NCBI GenBank assembly: GCA_030078075.1
Contig: CP119672.1
Location: forward strand, 620,001-684,000
DNA: 64,000 nt
Origin: Crithidia sp. LVH-60A
Lineage: Eukaryota > Euglenozoa > Kinetoplastea > Trypanosomatida > Trypanosomatidae
Direction: 5' to 3'
A model generated the notes under the pieces. That model saw only the letters and a list, made by a program, of their open reading frames with translations, was not told the origin of the DNA and searched no databases. A program made the translations under genes and the position numbers. Below are positions 26,715-36,497 of this stretch, in pieces (the first letter of the stretch is position 1; every line of letters begins with the position of its first letter).

Positions 26715-29700
26715 TCAGAGCCGGTACACGTCACGACTGCGGATCAACGTCTCGTGCGGAGAGGCAGAGCGGCTGCCGACGGGACTGCGGCTGGGCGAGG
26801 GCGGCATCAAAGCGGTGTAGGCCGTACTCCTAGAGCGACGCGTGCTGCCTTCAGAGCTCCGCAGAGAGGGCTGACCGGCGGGGCTGCCTCGAAAAGAGAT
26901 CACCACCTCCTCCAACTCCTCTGCTTCGTCCTTGGTGCCGTGCTCGTTGCTCTGCGCGACTTGAGATGGATCCTGCGCACGAGTGCTGCTGTTCTTGTTC
27001 TCTTCTTGTGCAAGTGGTGAAGTAGATGCCACCGCTCTTTCTTCCCGGTCATCACCGCCACCGCCCTCTTCCGCACTGCGGCTGCGCTTGGCCGCCTGTT
27101 CGTCTGACGAAGCCGTTGCGCCACCGCTGCCCATCACCGACGACGTCGGCGATCGCTCACAGGACGGCCCAGCCGGCTGCACAGGGGAGTGGTGGGCGGA
27201 GAGGGCAGGCAGCAGCGGCGACGGCGAACCCTCCCACAGCGGAGACGAGGAGGCGGCAGTGGCGGCGGCGGGGAATATCTGACGCGCAAGGAGTGTGTCC
27301 ATGATAGAGCGCGCCTTCTCCTTCTCTTGCTGTGGCTGCTGCTGCTGAAGGGACCGCGACTGTGCAGCAGCAGCAGTCGGTACGTCGTTGACGTCGTGAA
27401 GGGAGAAGAAATCAGAGGAGCGTGTCGAACTCTTCTGTGCTTTATTTGCAGCCGCAGCATCGCCCGCCTCTACGCCATCGACGTCGCCTCTCCCCTCTTC
27501 CACCTCCTCTACGTGCTGCGCAACGCTCCCCGCTACCGTCAGTGACGCCGTGGAGAAGGGCGAGACACTCACCAGGCAACGCGCGCTCTCCTCTCGAGCG
27601 GCAGAGGACGCCGACGGGCCACGCAGCACGACTCGCCTTCCCAGCCGCTGCAGCTGTTGTTGCTGGTGAGCGGTGTGGTGCGTCGGCGACGCGGAGGCGG
27701 GCGACCGCGCCGCTGGCGAAGAGGATTCTTCTGCCACACGTGGCGGTGTGGGAAGAGAAACGACGGTGGTCGCTGCGGTAGTTGCTGGCGTGACAGCTGC
27801 AGCGCCTTCCACGTTCGCTCGCATGGCTGCCATTTGTGCCTCGAGCGCAACCACCTCTTCCTCCTTTGCCGTTAACGCTGCCCGGCACCGCCCTAGCTCG
27901 TCCACGCACTCGTCGTAGCTCGTGCACAACGACTTGCACTGGTTGTAGAGCTGCTGCGCCATCGCTTTGTACTTGTGCACCTCTGCTCGCAGCTGTTCCA
28001 CCTCTTCTGCGGAAGCTGTTGGGGGAGGAGGTGAGGGTGCAGGGAGTTGAGCTGCTGCTGCTTTCCGGTGTGGCGCTGCTTCGTCGTCCTCTACGTAAGA
28101 TGTACTGCGTGGCCGGCCAAGGAGGAGCCGCTGATTCGGTGCTGATGCGCTGCGAACGAGGGGATGCAGACCACCCGATACTCTCCCCGGCTGCCGCACT
28201 CCACGACCAGCGTGACCAACAGAAGAGGCGCAGCCACCACCATTCTGTTGTTGCTGCTGCTGCTGCTCGCGTCGCTGCACCGGGAGTGCCCGCAGCACCA
28301 CTTCTGGGTTGACCGCCGTTGCCTCTGCCCCGAGGCGCAGTGTGGCCACCGACTCGAAGAAGTCTTCCGATCGGCTCGAGCAGCACACCAACAACACAAC
28401 GTGCGCCGATTGATGATGCTGCTGCTGCTGCTGCTGCGAACGAGTAGCTCCGTTTGACGACAGCGGTGGCGGCGTTGGTGCTGTGGGCTGTGGAATGAGA
28501 AAGGGCTCCAGGATGGCGGTGAGTGCGCTGTCCTTGAAGGGTGCGTGATGCAGCGGTGGCCGCTGCTGCTGCTGCTGCTGGCGCCGACTGTTCCTCTGGT
28601 CCCCTCCACCGAGAGCAGATGGTGGGGCAGCGAGGTGGGCGGTAGCTTCGTAGAGGGCACGAAACACCTTCCGCAGCGCCAGCAGACTTGCGTTGATGCA
28701 CCGTGTCTCACGCTGCCGTCGCACCCGTCGCGCCTTCTCGTCCTCGTTGCTTGCGGGATGCAGGAGGTAGCGGTGATAGGCAGCAGCAGCAGCTGCAGCT
28801 GCACTGCGATGGCCACTACCACCACAGCCACCACCACTGCCGCAACTTCGCTGAGAGGATGCCGCAGAGAGCACGGAGGTGTCGTGGGAGGTGCGGCTGT
28901 GCTGACTGCTTGCCCGCGACCCGGCAGTGAAGGAGCCGTTGAGCGCTACCGGGGCGGAGGGTCGCCCACGGCGACGGAGCGCAGTAGCAGCAGGAGTGAT
29001 GGTAAGCTCACTAGTTGTCATGTCACCCTCTGCTGGTCGTCCGCTCTCCGATCCAGCGAGATCGACGAAGGCGGTTTCGTGCTGCAGCACCCACCCTGCG
29101 TGGTGCAGCGCCGGCGTGTACGTCTCAACGCGAACGACGAGGTGTCCGCGCGAGGAGCTTTGGTTGCGGCTCGTCGCGCACTCCTGCCGTAGGGAGAGAA
29201 GCGCACGCAGCACCGTCTGCGCCTCCGCAAAGCTGGCACACCGCGCCCGCTCAACACAGCGTAGCACTTGCTGCTTCTCCGTGGTCTTGTACTCTGTCTT
29301 GAAGAAGGTAGTGGCCCCCGCTGCTGCAGTGCTGCTCGCACCATCGCCATTTCTCTCCTCCTCCTCATCACCTCTCTCTTCCTGCGCAGCATGGAAGCTT
29401 TGACAGGCAGCCCACACCGGTGCTGGGTCACAGGCTAAGGCACTTGTCGATGCGCGACGCCCGGAGTGAGCACCACCACCGCCTCCACCGCTGCTGTTAC
29501 GAGGTGGTGGTGGTGCGTCTGCCGCCATGAGCGTGGAGGCCAGCGCGACGAGGTCGGTGGTGACTTCATTGTACACCTCAAAGCATGAAATATCAACAAA
29601 AGAGTTGGCAGTGCGGCGGTGCGCGCCGCGTGTGGACGCAGCGGGTGCGTGAAAGACGTCGAAGAGAAAGCGTGGGACGACGCCGGCCGTCGGCGCAACT

Positions 29701-30200
29701 TCGTCTGCCTTGTGCGCCAGAGCAGGCGCTTCGCCAAACAGCGTGTACGTCTTTCCACTGGCGGTTTGGCCATAGGCAAGGTAGATGCGCCGCTGTGCTG
29801 CTGCTGCTGCTGATGATGATGATGATGCGGGGGTAGAGGAAGAAGGCAGAGGCCCCGCAGTGGTGTGCAGCAGACCTCGACAGGTGATCGCGTACAGCTG
29901 CTGTTGTTGCTGAATGGCTTCGTGTGCATCGGTACGGGATGGACTGGCCGAACACGTCGCCCCGCTGCTGCACAACGAGGACGGCGGGAGGAAAATGGCG
30001 TCGCAGCTGAAGGCGGCCTTGCTGAGCGTGACCGGGTCGGCTGCGTACACCCGCGTGCCAATCGTGGAGGGAGAGGAAGAGGAGAGGGTGGAGGTGCCTG
30101 GTGGGAGACACGGCTCGCCCTCGACACGCAGACGCAGCAGGGCGTGCTCGCTGTGTGCGGCGGGGCTGCTCGGAGGAGCGAAGCGACAGCAGACGCGCAT
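26715..30200 (-). CDS. Divergent kinesin-like motor protein
   Basis: 1161 aa with an N-terminal kinesin motor domain. The P-loop is AYGQTASGKTYTLFG (GQTASGKT at 144-151), followed by FVDISCFEVYNEV, switch I NQSSSRGH (346-353), switch II FVDLAGSES (DLAGSES at 380-386), CINASLLALRKVFRAL and PFKDSALTAILEPFL. The motor is enlarged by Ser/Gly/Gln-rich inserts and ends near residue 670. A coiled coil follows (EEVEQLRAEVHKYKAMAQQL and on to LEAQMAAMRANV), then a long Ser/Ala-rich tail. The canonical SSRSH of switch I reads SSRGH. It should be a microtubule ATPase for transport or division; the kinesin subfamily cannot be assigned. The start is ATG 30200, since the frame upstream begins with GTG. Confidence 0.85.
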   Translation of the reverse strand: MRVCCRFAPPSSPAAHSEHALLRLRVEGEPCLPPGTSTLSSSSPSTIGTRVYAADPVTLSKAAFSCDAIFLPPSSLCSSGATCSASPSRTDAHEAIQQQQQLYAITCRGLLHTTAGPLPSSSTPASSSSSAAAAAQRRIYLAYGQTASGKTYTLFGEAPALAHKADEVAPTAGVVPRFLFDVFHAPAASTRGAHRRTANSFVDISCFEVYNEVTTDLVALASTLMAADAPPPPRNSSGGGGGGAHSGRRASTSALACDPAPVWAACQSFHAAQEERGDEEEERNGDGASSTAAAGATTFFKTEYKTTEKQQVLRCVERARCASFAEAQTVLRALLSLRQECATSRNQSSSRGHLVVRVETYTPALHHAGWVLQHETAFVDLAGSESGRPAEGDMTTSELTITPAATALRRRGRPSAPVALNGSFTAGSRASSQHSRTSHDTSVLSAASSQRSCGSGGGCGGSGHRSAAAAAAAAYHRYLLHPASNEDEKARRVRRQRETRCINASLLALRKVFRALYEATAHLAAPPSALGGGDQRNSRRQQQQQQRPPLHHAPFKDSALTAILEPFLIPQPTAPTPPPLSSNGATRSQQQQQQHHQSAHVVLLVCCSSRSEDFFESVATLRLGAEATAVNPEVVLRALPVQRREQQQQQQQNGGGCASSVGHAGRGVRQPGRVSGGLHPLVRSASAPNQRLLLGRPRSTSYVEDDEAAPHRKAAAAQLPAPSPPPPTASAEEVEQLRAEVHKYKAMAQQLYNQCKSLCTSYDECVDELGRCRAALTAKEEEVVALEAQMAAMRANVEGAAAVTPATTAATTVVSLPTPPRVAEESSSPAARSPASASPTHHTAHQQQQLQRLGRRVVLRGPSASSAAREESARCLVSVSPFSTASLTVAGSVAQHVEEVEEGRGDVDGVEAGDAAAANKAQKSSTRSSDFFSLHDVNDVPTAAAAQSRSLQQQQPQQEKEKARSIMDTLLARQIFPAAATAASSSPLWEGSPSPLLPALSAHHSPVQPAGPSCERSPTSSVMGSGGATASSDEQAAKRSRSAEEGGGGDDREERAVASTSPLAQEENKNSSTRAQDPSQVAQSNEHGTKDEAEELEEVVISFRGSPAGQPSLRSSEGSTRRSRSTAYTALMPPSPSRSPVGSRSASPHETLIRSRDVYRL

Positions 30201-31015
30201 GATGCAATATATGTAAGAAAAATCAAGTGACACCGAGTAAATGTAAGTATGGTAGTAGAGGTAGTGATAGTAGTAGGAGTAGTACTAGTGGTGATAGCTG
30301 CTCCTCCCTCTCTATCTCCACCTGTCTGTGTGTTAGTGCTTGTATGAGTGTATCGGTGTGTGCGTGCACTTCCGTAATTCTATGAGGGGAGTGATACTGC
30401 GTCTCTCAGTAGGCGTCTTGTCTATAATAGCGGAGGTAGAGGTGTCAGAAGAAAAAAAAATGTGCGTGTGCGTGTGTATGAGCTGACGATGTGGGATCAG
30501 CTCACCACTCACGAGTCAATGGAAAGAAAAAAAGAATGCAGTTTTCACCCTGTGGTGGAGAGTCGCTACCTCTAAATTAAGGCCTAAGAAGGCAGCGACG
30601 GTTCTTCCGCTTCTGCAGCCTGCCGACTGGATAGCCACACGTGTACGCAGCAGGGTGATTCGTTGTGGCCTTGTTTCTTACTCACTATAAAGCGAAAACG
30701 GTGCGAAGGACAGAGAGAGAGAAAGAAGCGAGCGTGGAGCTGGAATAAGCAGTGATGATAAGGAATTGCTTTAGTTGCCGCATAAGTAGCGGGCAGGGCA
30801 TTCTTGCGTTTCTTCCCTTTACCAAAAAAAAGCAGAGTACTTTAATAAAGGTATTTCCCGCAAAGATAAGTGGTGCAACTTCGCCACACCTTCGTCTTCG
30901 CCACGTTGGTTCTTCCGCATGAGCTGCGAGAGGCAGAAAAAAAAAACCCACATTGAACATGTCTGTCCTTCGTCTCGTGTTTCACCCTTCTCTTTTCTTG
31001 GCCTCTTTCAATGAC
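30201..31015. other. Intergenic, kinesin / SMP-like protein
   Basis: No gene. A run of degenerate GTA-rich repeats (gtagtag-like) spans about 30245-30295 upstream of the kinesin ATG. Confidence 0.6.
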
Positions 31016-33463
31016 TCACAGGCGCAGTGGCAGCGTCGCCGTCGTCCGTTGCCACTTCATCGACAGCGTACCGCTACTCTCCGTCACGCCGGCCGGCAGA
31101 CACACCAGCTGACCCGCCAACACATTCGGATACGTCAGAGACTCGATCACCCGTCGCACCGCCAGCAGCACCACCTCCTGCACTTTTTCGTTGCGCTCGT
31201 TGATGCTCGACGTTCCGGTTGCAGTGGCGGAGGAGGAAAGTGTGCTGGACGCTGCCGTCGTGTAGTGTGGTGTGTTATAGGCGTTTGAGCGAGGCGTGAA
31301 GGCGAGGCCCGATGGCGACGGCATCGTTGGTGGTGGCTGGTAATGTTGCTGCTGCTGTGGCGGCCGCACAGATGGGCTTCCCTCCCTCCCTCTCACACCA
31401 CCGCTCTCCCGCACCGCTGTTGCCTCGTTGCGTGTTGTGTTGATGGCCGTAAACGTGTGGCCCAACGTCCTCGCTGCTCCTGCAGCCGCCCCAGCAGACG
31501 GTAGCGTGCTGTGGAAGTAGTGCTGCTGCTGCTGTGGTGGGTGCGCACCACCGTACATGCCGCTCGGGTAGCCGGGCGTGATGTTACCGCTGCCGTGCAC
31601 ATCGCGTAGCCCACTACCGCTACTGCTACTGCTGTTGTAGTCTGGCGTCACGGCCACCGCTGCCGTGAACTGCGGCGCAACGGGGAAGCTGAGCTCCACA
31701 CGAGCGCCATGCAGCGCGGCGTGGAGGTGACCGTTAAAGATGATTCGACGCACCGCCACGGCGCAGTCCAGCGTCAAGACATCTGGCGGCACGCAAAGAG
31801 CGACGGGGAGGAGAGCGCCGAGCGGGAGGCAGCAGCCGAGACGGAGGTGGAAGCGCTGGTCGCTGTAAAAGAGGGGAATGGCGAAGCAGCGCAGCGGCAG
31901 CGCTTGCGGCTGTGGTGAAGATGGCACCGACCGGGATAATGGGTGTTGGCTGGGAGGATAAGAGGAGGAGTTGGGAGCGGGAGGCGGCACCGGCCCGCCC
32001 TCGTCACTACTCCCTGCACCGCTGAAAGGCTCCTCGACAGAGATCACATCGCCCTCGACACGAGGCAGCACAATTCCCAGCTGTGCACCGGCGCCACCGC
32101 TCATGCCAGTGCCACCACCACCGCCGCAACTCGTGCTGGCGTATTCCCCCGCAAGGCTGCCTGGCCCACCAGCAGCCATGGCAGCGCTGTCCGCAGCTGC
32201 GCCACCGACGCCGTGAGGGTTCGCTGTGGTGACGGAGGCAACGACGTCGGCCAGGACGCCACCAAGGCCCACAACGGACGACGTCAGCATCACCCCCGCA
32301 GCGGCAATTGCCGAGTTGTGCGGCGGCGGTGGTGTCTGCAGCGGGGAGGGGGAAGAGGCAGCACCAGCTGTGGCGGCCGATGACGGTGCCGCAGCAGCAC
32401 CACCTCCACTGAGTACTCCGGCAGGCAGCGGCGCCGCAGTGTGGGCAAGAGTAGGCGACGTCAGCGCCGTCGCACCGCTTACCGCGGCAGAGAGGGCAGG
32501 GGAAAGACTCCCAGGCAGCGCCGACCCATCCCCTGCTGCACCCGCCGTCGTGCTCATTGGCTGTGTGCGCCGCAGCTCACGAGAGGGCCCGCCAAGCAGC
32601 CCGGCACCGAGCTCCATCTGCTCCACACGCACTAACGGCTTGGCAACGCTAAAGTGCGACGCCGCCGTGTTTGAGTGCAGGTGCTGCGGCGCCAGCGGAC
32701 GCTGCGGTGCCGCGCCGCCTCCACCACCATTCAACTGATTGCCCAGCATGCGCACTAAAGCGGCTCGCGCACGCATCTTCTCGGCGTAGCTGGCATTCAC
32801 GGCGTTCAACACCTTCTCGGTGTGGAAGAGCAGGTGATCGGTCCACACCTCTGGCCGCACCGTGCCGCCACCCAGACAGAGGAAGGCCGCCCAGCGCAGC
32901 ACCACGTTCACCCAGTGTGCGCTCTCTCTGCGCAGCGGGGTGGGCGGGGCGGCGGAGAGGGGCGGGCCGCCACGTCGCGGTCGCCGCCGTGCACGTCGTG
33001 CCGATGCCCCTGCAGGTGGGGTGGAGCCACGCGCTGCTGCTGACTGCTGCTGCTGCTGTGGGCCCTGTCCAGTGCGGGATGGAAGCTGTCCACTCTCCGT
33101 CTCACCACCGCCGTCTTGCCCCTCTTCATCGTGGTCCCCCACGCCGCTGTCCCACTCCCGCAGGTGCGCCTCGCTGTAGACCTCCCGCGCCGTGTAATGC
33201 AGCGCACTCATCAGCACCCACCGGTACGCAATACCACACGGCGCGTCTTCACGAAGGTCAACGCATCGAGAGAGAAGAGAGAAGAGGGGGAGCTCGTTGG
33301 TGGGCAGCAGGGCAGGCTCGTAGGCGCTCTCGGCACCGATGACTGCCGCGGCCTCTTCGTCAGCGGTGAGGCCGGCTTCAGCGGGGGCGTTGAGAAAGGC
33401 AAAAAAGACGAAGACGCCGCAGAGGACGAGACTCACGAAGAGTTCAAGAAGAAGGCTCAGCAT
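31016..33463 (-). CDS. N-anchored protein with a putative, split SMP lipid-transfer domain
   Basis: 815 aa. An N-terminal hydrophobic segment (~3-25) looks like a signal anchor. Residues 182-300 (AHWVNVVLRWAAFL, TEKVLNAVNASY, PLVRVEQMELGAGLLGG) match the start of SMP domains: the W-N-x-L helix, then the strand 'I..l.LG..pP'. After a low-complexity insert of ~230 residues, the stretch around 520-610 (CFAIPLFYSDQRFHLRLGCC, LDCAVAVRRIIFNGHLHAAL, ARVELSFPVAPQF) resembles the SMP beta-barrel half. Residues 759-790 (VQEVVLLAVRRVIESLTYPN) resemble its last helix. SMP proteins (E-Syt, TEX2, Nvj2, Mmm1) move lipids at ER contact sites, and an N-terminal anchor fits. Identification is by pattern and needs structural confirmation. 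ATG at 33463. Confidence 0.65.
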   Translation of the reverse strand: MLSLLLELFVSLVLCGVFVFFAFLNAPAEAGLTADEEAAAVIGAESAYEPALLPTNELPLFSLLSRCVDLREDAPCGIAYRWVLMSALHYTAREVYSEAHLREWDSGVGDHDEEGQDGGGETESGQLPSRTGQGPQQQQQSAAARGSTPPAGASARRARRRPRRGGPPLSAAPPTPLRRESAHWVNVVLRWAAFLCLGGGTVRPEVWTDHLLFHTEKVLNAVNASYAEKMRARAALVRMLGNQLNGGGGGAAPQRPLAPQHLHSNTAASHFSVAKPLVRVEQMELGAGLLGGPSRELRRTQPMSTTAGAAGDGSALPGSLSPALSAAVSGATALTSPTLAHTAAPLPAGVLSGGGAAAAPSSAATAGAASSPSPLQTPPPPHNSAIAAAGVMLTSSVVGLGGVLADVVASVTTANPHGVGGAAADSAAMAAGGPGSLAGEYASTSCGGGGGTGMSGGAGAQLGIVLPRVEGDVISVEEPFSGAGSSDEGGPVPPPAPNSSSYPPSQHPLSRSVPSSPQPQALPLRCFAIPLFYSDQRFHLRLGCCLPLGALLPVALCVPPDVLTLDCAVAVRRIIFNGHLHAALHGARVELSFPVAPQFTAAVAVTPDYNSSSSSGSGLRDVHGSGNITPGYPSGMYGGAHPPQQQQHYFHSTLPSAGAAAGAARTLGHTFTAINTTRNEATAVRESGGVRGREGSPSVRPPQQQQHYQPPPTMPSPSGLAFTPRSNAYNTPHYTTAASSTLSSSATATGTSSINERNEKVQEVVLLAVRRVIESLTYPNVLAGQLVCLPAGVTESSGTLSMKWQRTTATLPLRL

Positions 33464-34586
33464 GGCTTCTTTGCGTCCAATAGAAGTTAATTTAGCAATT
33501 TTCCTTTCGTTTTTGATGATGAAGATGCGTAATATGTATATGTATGTGCTACTCCGCTTCAGTAAAAGAACGGGTAGGCTTTGCAGCTTCCTTGTACGCC
33601 CTTGGAGAGGAGCACGTGTCGAGTAGCAGGACGTAGACGGTGAGGAAGGGTGAGGATGAGAATAAATAAGAGTAAAGAGTTGAATACACGCATCTCTTTT
33701 AAATCAGATGAGCGTAGTGCGTGCTGGCGTCGCAGCTCATGGCCTGCATTCTCATACAATAAAAATAGCAGGTGCATCTCATTTATAGCCAAGTAGCTGT
33801 AGCGGTACAAAGGCACAGACTCGCCTTTGAGCTCCTGCACGTTCTCCAGGCTTGGCAGAACTTCTTTTTTTTCTCTCTGACGTTGATAGACCACTAAACA
33901 CAACTCTTCTGTGAAGCGGAGCGAAGCGCCGCTGAAAACTCGGCAAAACAAAGATAAAACAAAGAAACGATAGATATAGACCGGTGGGGAAAAACAGAAA
34001 GAAGAAGCGACCGAGTACGCGCCAACGCATACTTGTGATGCAGAGAGCGCGAGGAAGGAAAGGAAAAATAAAAAGAAGTGCGTTGCTTGAAGAGGCTCCA
34101 TTTGGTGTTTGTTTTCTCACCACTTATTTTTTATATTTAGCTAGCAAGGTGACGGAAAAGTTGTTGTTACCCGTACGGTGTCTGTTGGATCGTTGCGGAC
34201 AACGAGATATTTGGAAAAAGTAAACTTATACAGCTATAAACGCCTAATGAAGAAAAGAAGATGCGCGGCACCGACAAAAAAAATTAAGTCGAAGGCAACA
34301 ATGGTGCAACAGGGAGCAACGTCACCACACAGCACACATACACACACGCACACAACACGAGGTGTGCGCACGCGTTATCTCCATTACCTATACCCTCAAC
34401 TGCGGCAGTTCCTACATGCGCACACGCACATGCCATTTCGTAATATACAAGACAAATTAAGAACTAAAAAAGAAAAAAAAGGATTTGAACAGGCGGGGCT
34501 CGACGTGCTGTCATCGACAACACTATCGAGTACACCCCCCAACCAACACACAACACATGAGCGCACATACTAAATGTTCTGCCGCG
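33464..34586. other. Intergenic, SMP-like protein / MFS transporter
   Basis: No gene. CA-rich microsatellite at about 34333-34358. Confidence 0.6.
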
Positions 34587-36497
34587 TTATTTTTGCGGCT
34601 GTGACGGCAGCGTCGTGCCGTACGACGGCGCAGCAGATATCACCGCAGTCGGAGGCGAGACCAGCCGACTCGGCCGCCGCTCCGCCGAGGTCGGCTGCGT
34701 CAGCGGCGTCGTCTCCTCACTGCTGCGCGAGAAGGAGGAGTTTTTTGCGCGGCGATGCTGCTGCTGCTGCTGCTGCGCCACCACAGCTCGTTCCAGCCGC
34801 GGCGTCGGCGGCGGCACGTCGCTGTCCAGCGGCACCCCATAGACACCCCACGCCGCCGTCAAGAAACCCGTCGCCGTCAGCGTCCAGCAGCAGGCGTTGA
34901 AGCCGGCGTAGCGCATCAGCGTTGCCACACCACGTGCGCCGACCACGTGGCCGAGATCTTGCAAGGTGCGCATGATGCCAAAGAAAGGGGCACCGTACTG
35001 CGGCGGCGCGCGGTCGGCTGTCAGCGTCATGAGCAGTCCGCAGCCGAGCGCATCGACAACGCCAAATGCCGAGGAGGCTATGTACAGGTGCATTTCGGTG
35101 GTGGCGAAGGGCAGAAAAAAGAAGACACTGCCGAGGCCCACCGCGACGGGCACCATCGCAAACTGCCGACCCAACGTGTCCATGACGATACCTCCCAGGG
35201 GAAAAAGGAGCGCGTCGAAGACGAAGCTGAAGCTCAGAAGGTAGGACACCTGCGCATCCGTCATCGAGGCTCGCATCGCGGCGAAGGAGATGAGCAGCTT
35301 GCGGTTCGCGCGGATCGCGGTGGCGAAGACCACGTAGAGGCCGAGGCGCCATATCACGCTCCAGTAGTCGACGATGGTCCCCCAGAGCGTCTGCACACCG
35401 AAGTAGTGCACCCCGCTCGCACCCATGTCAGGATGGAGAGAGGCGACAGTCGTGACGCTCGTGGCGCTGTTGCTGCTGTCAGGGCCGAGAGACGACGACG
35501 CGGCGCCACCGCCGGCGTGGGGTCGCGGGTGCAGCCGATTAAACAGGTGTGCAGGCAGCGGTGGCAGCGTGACGCTCGTCTCCGCGCCGACGATGACGCG
35601 GTGGTCCGACGCAGGTTGCTGCTGCTGCTGTGGTTGTGGTTGTGGTTGTTGGTGTTGGTGTTGCGTGTGTTGTCCTTCCCCTTTCATGGCATCTGTTGCG
35701 GAGAGACGCATCTGCGCCGCAGAGGGAGGGAGGAGAGGTGTCGACAGCACCGCCACTCGTTCACCTGCCCCATCCATCCCTTCGTCTGCGTCCTCCTCTG
35801 ACAACTGCGGCGTCGCGGAGGCAGACGTGACCAGGCTGGCCGAGCACGAGTTTTCGCACATGTGCTGATACCCAGGGGAGTAGGTGGCAACGGCGAGCGT
35901 GGCAAAGGCAATGCCGCTCGTGGCGGCAGCGAGAAGGAAGGAGTACTTGACGTCACCGAGGTAGGTGGCGAAGAGTCCGGAGGCGAGGGGCCCGATCACG
36001 TGCGACCACCGCAGCAGGCCGGACAGAATTGCCATGAGCAGGCCGCGGTACTTCTTGGACGAGATGCCGGCCACAAAGATGTGCCGCGAGAGGAAGAAGC
36101 CACCGAGGCTGAGACCACTCAGGACGCAGAACGCGTACAGGGTCGGCGCATTCACCACATTGAAGCCGATCACAGAGGACGCGATGTTGAGAAGCAGGCA
36201 GAGGAACATGACATTGCGCACGCCAACGTACTCGACAGTGATGCCGATTGGGATGTCCACCACCGTGCGGCTGAGGGCGGAGACGGTGATGAAGTCTGCA
36301 ATCTCAGCGTAGGTGGCGTGGATTCGGCGGCCCAGAATGGTAACGAGCGGTACTTCAATGCTGGCGCTGACGCCGATGAGCAGGTTGGGCAGGTGGACAT
36401 CGAGCACGTGCGCCTTGAAGAGCTCGCGGTAGGTGATGGCGAAGTAGTTGCCGAGGTCCACCTTCTCACTCGCGGCGGACGAGAGCTGCGCGGGCAT
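34587..36497 (-). CDS. Major facilitator superfamily transporter
   Basis: 636 aa with about 12 hydrophobic segments in two halves, split by a ~130-residue Gln/Pro/Ser-rich loop. The first half has a motif-A-like loop between TM2 and TM3 (DIPIGITVEYVGVRN). The second half has the clear counterpart FPLGGIVMDTLGRQ. Other parts typical of MFS carriers include SGLSLGGFFLSRHIFVAGIS and FGIMRTLQDLGHVVGARG. The substrate cannot be deduced. The C-terminal tail is poly-Gln and Ser-rich. Start ATG at 36497 (MPAQLSSAASEK); the TTG upstream is ignored. Confidence 0.85.
   Translation of the reverse strand: MPAQLSSAASEKVDLGNYFAITYRELFKAHVLDVHLPNLLIGVSASIEVPLVTILGRRIHATYAEIADFITVSALSRTVVDIPIGITVEYVGVRNVMFLCLLLNIASSVIGFNVVNAPTLYAFCVLSGLSLGGFFLSRHIFVAGISSKKYRGLLMAILSGLLRWSHVIGPLASGLFATYLGDVKYSFLLAAATSGIAFATLAVATYSPGYQHMCENSCSASLVTSASATPQLSEEDADEGMDGAGERVAVLSTPLLPPSAAQMRLSATDAMKGEGQHTQHQHQQPQPQPQQQQQPASDHRVIVGAETSVTLPPLPAHLFNRLHPRPHAGGGAASSSLGPDSSNSATSVTTVASLHPDMGASGVHYFGVQTLWGTIVDYWSVIWRLGLYVVFATAIRANRKLLISFAAMRASMTDAQVSYLLSFSFVFDALLFPLGGIVMDTLGRQFAMVPVAVGLGSVFFFLPFATTEMHLYIASSAFGVVDALGCGLLMTLTADRAPPQYGAPFFGIMRTLQDLGHVVGARGVATLMRYAGFNACCWTLTATGFLTAAWGVYGVPLDSDVPPPTPRLERAVVAQQQQQQHRRAKNSSFSRSSEETTPLTQPTSAERRPSRLVSPPTAVISAAPSYGTTLPSQPQK

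Noticed and set aside
34480-34500. A tRNA T-arm-like string (ggatttgaac)
   Set aside because: No matching acceptor, D or anticodon arms on either strand around it.
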